From Smittia aterrima (taxonomy: Eukaryota; Arthropoda; Insecta; Diptera; Chironomidae), in contig CP093831.1 in the NCBI GenBank assembly GCA_033063855.1, positions 10,602,001-10,666,000 on the forward strand: a stretch of DNA of 64,000 nt, written 5' to 3'. Every line of letters starts with the position of its first letter. Position 1 is the stretch's first letter. This document shows, piece by piece, positions 59,601-64,000 of this stretch. Made by a program: the position numbers and the translations under genes. The notes beneath the pieces were generated by a model, which was not told where the DNA came from, searched no databases, and was given only the letters and a program-made list of their open reading frames with translations.

Positions 59601-62600
59601 GGTTTTAGCCTAATTAATATTCGACGAATATAATTCATTCCAAAATAAAAACTAAATTATGTACATTATCGCATATTTTTATCATTTATGATTATTCACG
59701 TCGAAAAAAAAAAATCAAAAGTAAGGAGACGGAAAACTTATTTCAGTTGTTATAGCAGACGACAAAGTTGAAGTAAGTTTGACTAACTCAAACAAGGCGA
59801 GGTGACTACTATGAAAAGTTTCGATTATTGTGAGGTCAAATAAATTTGGTCCTGTTATCGAATCGATCCAATAGCCTTCACCTTCTGTTCTTCTCCTCGA
59901 TTATTTAATTTCTATGTTTGTCTCTCTTATGAAACTGACCGGTTATGAAAACTAAAAGAACAAAAACGAAATTATAACATTGAAAGGAAAATTAATATCG
60001 GGGGGTTACGTCGCGGATATTTTTTCGTTTTTATTCTATCCGAGCGATCGCTATGACTGCTATAAAGAGAGATAATGAAAACAGAAACACATATGGTCAA
60101 GGCGTTTATACACCTTAATGTTCAACTAACGGATATTCCGCGCTACATATGTGAGAAGGGTAATCAACCCTCGACGAGGCTGCTCGCGGTGCAATATCGT
60201 TTTATAGTCGACGTTGCCTTTTTCCAAGAAAACAATCATCAATTAAGGAATGCTTTGCTGTCGTTCGACATAGGAAAAAGCTGACGTAGCTCATCGGTTC
60301 GACGGATAAATTATTAAAGCACCAGACATATATGTAAACGAAAATATTTTCGAATGGCTTCGAGTTTTTGAGGAATCATTTGATAATAGTTTTCTCCTCT
60401 TAGCTCTCCGACAAAATAAAATCAGAAAATAAAATGCTTTTTGATGCTAGGTCATTAGCTGAAATTATACTTCAAGCGGCGATCCGACTAACAGTATTTG
60501 AGTCGATTCATCTTCAAGGTCATTAGGATCAAAAGCCGAGTGATAGACAGCAAATATTTCGGTAGCGAGAGAGGCCGTTTAGAAGCTCATGAAAACGTCT
60601 TGAGAGGCTCATAACAATCCGCAAACCTAATTGAAATCTTGACGCCCCTTAAGCCCGCATCGTGCGCGTTTGTGAAATGATATATTTATCGTCGAGTTGA
60701 TTTATTATTGCGATGTTGTGAGTTATTTCCATTCATTCATGAATTGCAACTTTATTCCTTCAGATTTATGATTTATTAGCCTCACAGTGAAGCTTTTGCT
60801 TTAATTTTTCATGCGGCACAAATCTGACCGTTTGATTGAAGCAACTGAAAAAAATAAATTTGCTCAACTCTCCTCGTCCTCACTCACTCCTGAGATCTGT
60901 GAACTTGGTTTTAGGGCATAAATAAAAGTTCCGATGAAAGAAAGAGATTTTAAGTTTTATTGAAGAAAATTATGATAATTTAGTCGCAAGACTCTTGCAA
61001 GACGATCGTTGCTTCTGTTCGACTTCAGCATATCGTGATTAATGTGACTCTGTTTGATATTCGTTGTTCACATTTTTCACTTCAGTCGACTGCCGAAGTC
61101 GTCGAAGATGCTCTCACAATTTATCTTCTCGTTTGCTTTGCGCGATCGCATTATCATCATTCAATAATTGATATTGGCTCGGCAATCTCATGAAAATAAC
61201 AGAAAATGAATGAAGACTCTTCTCATTCGAGTACGAAATTACGGGTTTGTCGCCTTATGGTTTCATTCAAAGTGAAATTCTTTCAATTCCACTAGAGAGC
61301 ATTCACTCACTCATCGAGTTGCAACTCAAGTAAGTAAAGAGCGATGACGTTTCTTAAACAAAATAATATTTTATGATTATAGTTTTATCATTTTACGGCT
61401 CCATAATTTTTTAACGATGTTAGGTGAATGCAATTAATTTACTCGAAACGAAATGTATAAAAAAATTCTTATTTCGTTGTAATTGTATTGACGACTTCCC
61501 TTCCCGAAAAGTCACTGAGGTTTCCATTGCAAATTAGAATAAAATGAGCTGTGGATTTAAGGCAAATGTGATGTTGATGTTTGTGCTCATTAGCTGCTCG
61601 CAATTTATTGCAGTAAATTTTTGATGAATGCACTTTTGTTTAAGGAATAAATATTGAAGGCATCGAGCATATAAGCTTGTAGCATTCAACATTTAATTTC
61701 AGTATGCTGCCGAGCAGAACATTTTTTTATGGAAAATAATTATAAAATAATTATTATGTACTTAATATACAAAAAAAAATATTTTTTTTAATTAGGTTAT
61801 TTTCATTCAGCAACTGCATTGTTAATGCTTTTGTGTGTGAGTGTTTGGAGCTGTTCTCGTCGTCGCTCACTGTTTACATAAGCTTCCATTCGACTCAACT
61901 GATGTGTGATCAAGTGAATACTCTCATTTGACTTCTAATTGCAATTCTTGAGTTCAAGTTTGTTTGCTCAAGTCTGGGAGAGAAAAGGAAACTTGAGAGT
62001 CTCGACTTTGCCTCCCCTGCAGCTTCTGAATTACCCAAGCAACATAAGAATGTGTTTTCTGTGTTTTACGCTTGTTCATTTCATATTTCATTTCGATTCA
62101 ATTTTCGCATTTTTGATAATTTGTTTTTCCCTTCGTCTCGCGATATTTCATTCGCGAATGGCCTTAACAGCAGCAGCAGCAGAGACTTTAGCGAGGAGAA
62201 TTACAATATATGAGGAATGGAAACATATTAATAATATTCTCCCCGACCATCCGAAGACTTCTCTACATAAATTCCGGTCTCGTCATTGCTCATTTGGTTC
62301 TTTAACTCTTTTATTGTTGACCGTTTGTGTGTTTTCTCCTCCTTGAGCTGCTTGCATAGTAGCGACGATCACTACAACTCTCTCGACAAGAGGCAGAAAT
62401 GTTTCGTTGCATTTCGGTGGATATCGAGAGTCTTCATTCGCTTTAATTTATTTATGTGTTTCTCTTGGATATTTTATTAATCTGTCTTGAATATTCATAC
62501 GGCCGTGTATCGAGTGAATGCGAAAATGACGATAAATTTGCCTCGGTTTTGTTTAGTTGGCAGCTCTCTCTTGTTTATGATCAAAAAACGAAGATTCCTT

Positions 62601-63362
62601 CTTTTTTTTGGTGGAGGAAGAAGAGTTTGTTATAACTAAATGTATTAATTGTGCACAGCACTATCGTCTTGTTCATGGCTCCGAACATTTAAACGCCACC
62701 AGATCGGGCAAGAGACGGTTTGTTTATGAGCCTTGCTGAGACATACTTTTGAAGATTCTTTTCCGATCATGTTAAAATAATTTCATTTTATTTCAGTCGA
62801 CGTCGAATAATTTTTGGAGAGTTCATTTACGTCTATTTCCACCGTTCGAGGTGCCAACGAGAGAAATCTATGGGATTTTGAGTGCACAGCATGAGACTAA
62901 TTATGATTATTAATCGGAATAGTAAAGTTTGACCTGCGAAGGCATCAAAAGAGCGTTTGCGGACCTATCAAGTGTCACTCGTTTCATAGAAGAAATCAAA
63001 AGAAACCATAGAGAACTATCTCGCTCTGCTTTGATCTAGCACATTGAGAAGTTCAAAAAATAATTGAAAATCGGAGTTAATAAAGGAAAGAGAATTGAGA
63101 GAAGTATAATTTACAATGTCTTGTCTTGATTTGATTGACATTTTGTAGCTCACACACAAAATGTTCTTCTCCTTCGATCTCCCTCATTCAAAAGTGAAGC
63201 TTATTAAATAAAGATTAACCTTTTTTATTTTTATTATGTTTACAGGTCTCTCTGTCTCTCGGAAAGAAGAAATTCCTGGTATATCAAACTGAAAATTATT
63301 GCTTACCTTTTCCCGTTCCTTCTTCGACGTTTTGTTGCGTAAACTGTGCCCAATTGACTCAT
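50656..63362 (-). CDS. ss: spineless, aryl hydrocarbon receptor homologue (bHLH-PAS)
   Basis: Ten coding exons (63307-63362, 57600-57790, 54379-54506, 53645-53734, 52819-53028, 52576-52763, 52406-52512, 52149-52339, 51419-52078, 50656-51351) encode 838 residues. The first gives MSQLGTVYATKRRRRNGK. The bHLH follows as KPPPKDGVTKSNPSKRHRER to LSILRLSVSYLRTKSYFQ. PAS-A contains DVFLQALNGFLMILTCEGEV and SDIVHQSVYELVHSEDREEL; PAS-B contains LDLSLVSMDQRGKLMLGYSD and GASGMIAYRFQKKDGEWQWL. The C-terminal half is His/Ser/Asn-rich. In flies spineless pairs with Tango and specifies antennal identity, distal leg, bristles and photoreceptor subtype. Intron 1 is 5.5 kb and intron 2 is 3.1 kb; such large introns usually carry enhancers in this gene. 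Confidence 0.96.
57791..63306. other. First intron of spineless, 5.5 kb
   Basis: No coding exon is seen between coding exons 1 and 2. A CT-type microsatellite is at about 58481-58502, and a perfect CRE palindrome TGACGTCA lies at 59302-59309. The open frame at 61939-62346 begins without an ATG and has no family signature. Confidence 0.55.
58481..58502. repeat. (TC)n microsatellite
   Basis: About eleven TC dinucleotides in the first spineless intron. Shorter CT runs also occur near 54845 and 56250. Confidence 0.8.
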
Positions 63363-64000
63363 TGTATCAATATCGCTTGGCTTTTCTTCTGTTTTGTATT
63401 TTTTTGTTGTCTTGTTCCGTGAAACTCTTGTCTTTCTCTATAGTCTTCGACTTGTTTAATTACATAATTATTCAATAATTATTCGAGGAGAAATATTTGT
63501 GTAATTAATTGTCTTTGAGCTGGTTGGGATGAGCTGGCGGCGACGGCTACGACGATACCGAAAAAATTCATAAATTCAACCTCATCAGTTCGAACATTTT
63601 TCGCTTTTTCTCTTCATCAAACATTTCTTTCTTTTTTTTTTGGTGTTTTCACTTCTATTTATTTTGATGTCGCTATAATTAATTTTAATGGCTCTCCGAA
63701 CACTTTTATATCTTCATATTTATCATAAAAAATTATTACTGTATCGCACTCCTCTCATTAAGCATTTATTTACACTATAATAATGATTGATCATCATTTA
63801 AATCGATCGATTTTAAGAGCGATTTGTCATCCTTCTCAATTATTTCCTTCTCTTCTTCTTCTTTGTTTTATTTTTATTTTTTCACCGTCTTCGGATCGCG
63901 TTCTCAAAACTTTAAGAAACAAATCGCCCAATCAATACAAAATCATGTTAAATTAAAGCGAAAAACGCGACCTTGACTGCTAAAAGCAATTCGTGACAAG
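63363..64000. other. 5' region of spineless
   Basis: Upstream of the first coding exon on the minus strand; expected to hold the 5' UTR and possibly the promoter. Poly-T and CT-rich runs (63600-63660, 63840-63890). No further exon is recognisable. Confidence 0.45.

Noticed and set aside
61939..62346. 135-codon hydrophobic open frame in the spineless first intron
   Set aside because: No ATG at its start, phenylalanine-rich translation typical of T-rich DNA, no family match.

Overview
The window is animal nuclear DNA, almost certainly from an insect and most likely a fly. Grounds: AT-rich sequence, many 50-100 bp GT-AG introns, and recognisable orthologues of the fly genes ind (Gsx homeobox), spineless (Ah receptor), Tacc and Ctr9, plus an insect-type odorant receptor cluster. 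The compact introns would suit a nematoceran midge, but that is a guess.

Layout. 0.6-2.5 kb: an SLC26 anion transporter (minus strand). 3.8-4.6 kb: the homeobox gene ind (minus). 7.3-9.1 kb: a class A GPCR (plus). 9.1-13.4 kb: no gene seen. 13.4-17.3 kb: Ctr9 of the Paf1 complex (minus), with an Arg/Ser tail on four small phase-matched exons. 17.7-18.0 kb: a short secreted Gln/Pro-rich peptide gene (plus). 18.4-37.0 kb: a repeat-rich array on the minus strand in which odorant receptor genes (four complete, one missing only its last exon, one fragment) are interleaved with copies of a DUF89 4'-phosphopantetheine phosphatase gene (one complete, three broken). Two putative non-autonomous transposons and a tRNA-like sequence lie inside the array. 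37.3-37.7 kb: a UBL4A-like gene, head to head with the intact phosphatase. 38.0-41.3 kb: Tacc (minus). 41.3-47.0 kb: no gene seen. 47.0-49.3 kb: an SLC22 organic ion transporter (plus). 50.3-63.4 kb: spineless (minus), with a 5.5 kb first intron.

The array is the most unusual part. Receptor and phosphatase copies alternate, so they appear to have been duplicated together; upstream blocks, 3' flanks and exon 4 then recombined with one another. One receptor has part of an upstream block as an intron, and another is a C-terminal stub joined to an upstream block. At about 21.06-21.99 kb and 28.69-29.96 kb the sequence is a fine interleaving of two unrelated local sequences, each advancing in order a few to about 20 bases at a time. 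This looks like an assembly or gap-closing error rather than biology, so gene breaks there should not be trusted.

Exon boundaries were read by eye from splice consensus and reading phase. For the full receptors, the phosphatase, Ctr9, ind, the GPCR, SLC22, UBL4A and spineless, the summed exon lengths are divisible by three, which supports those models.
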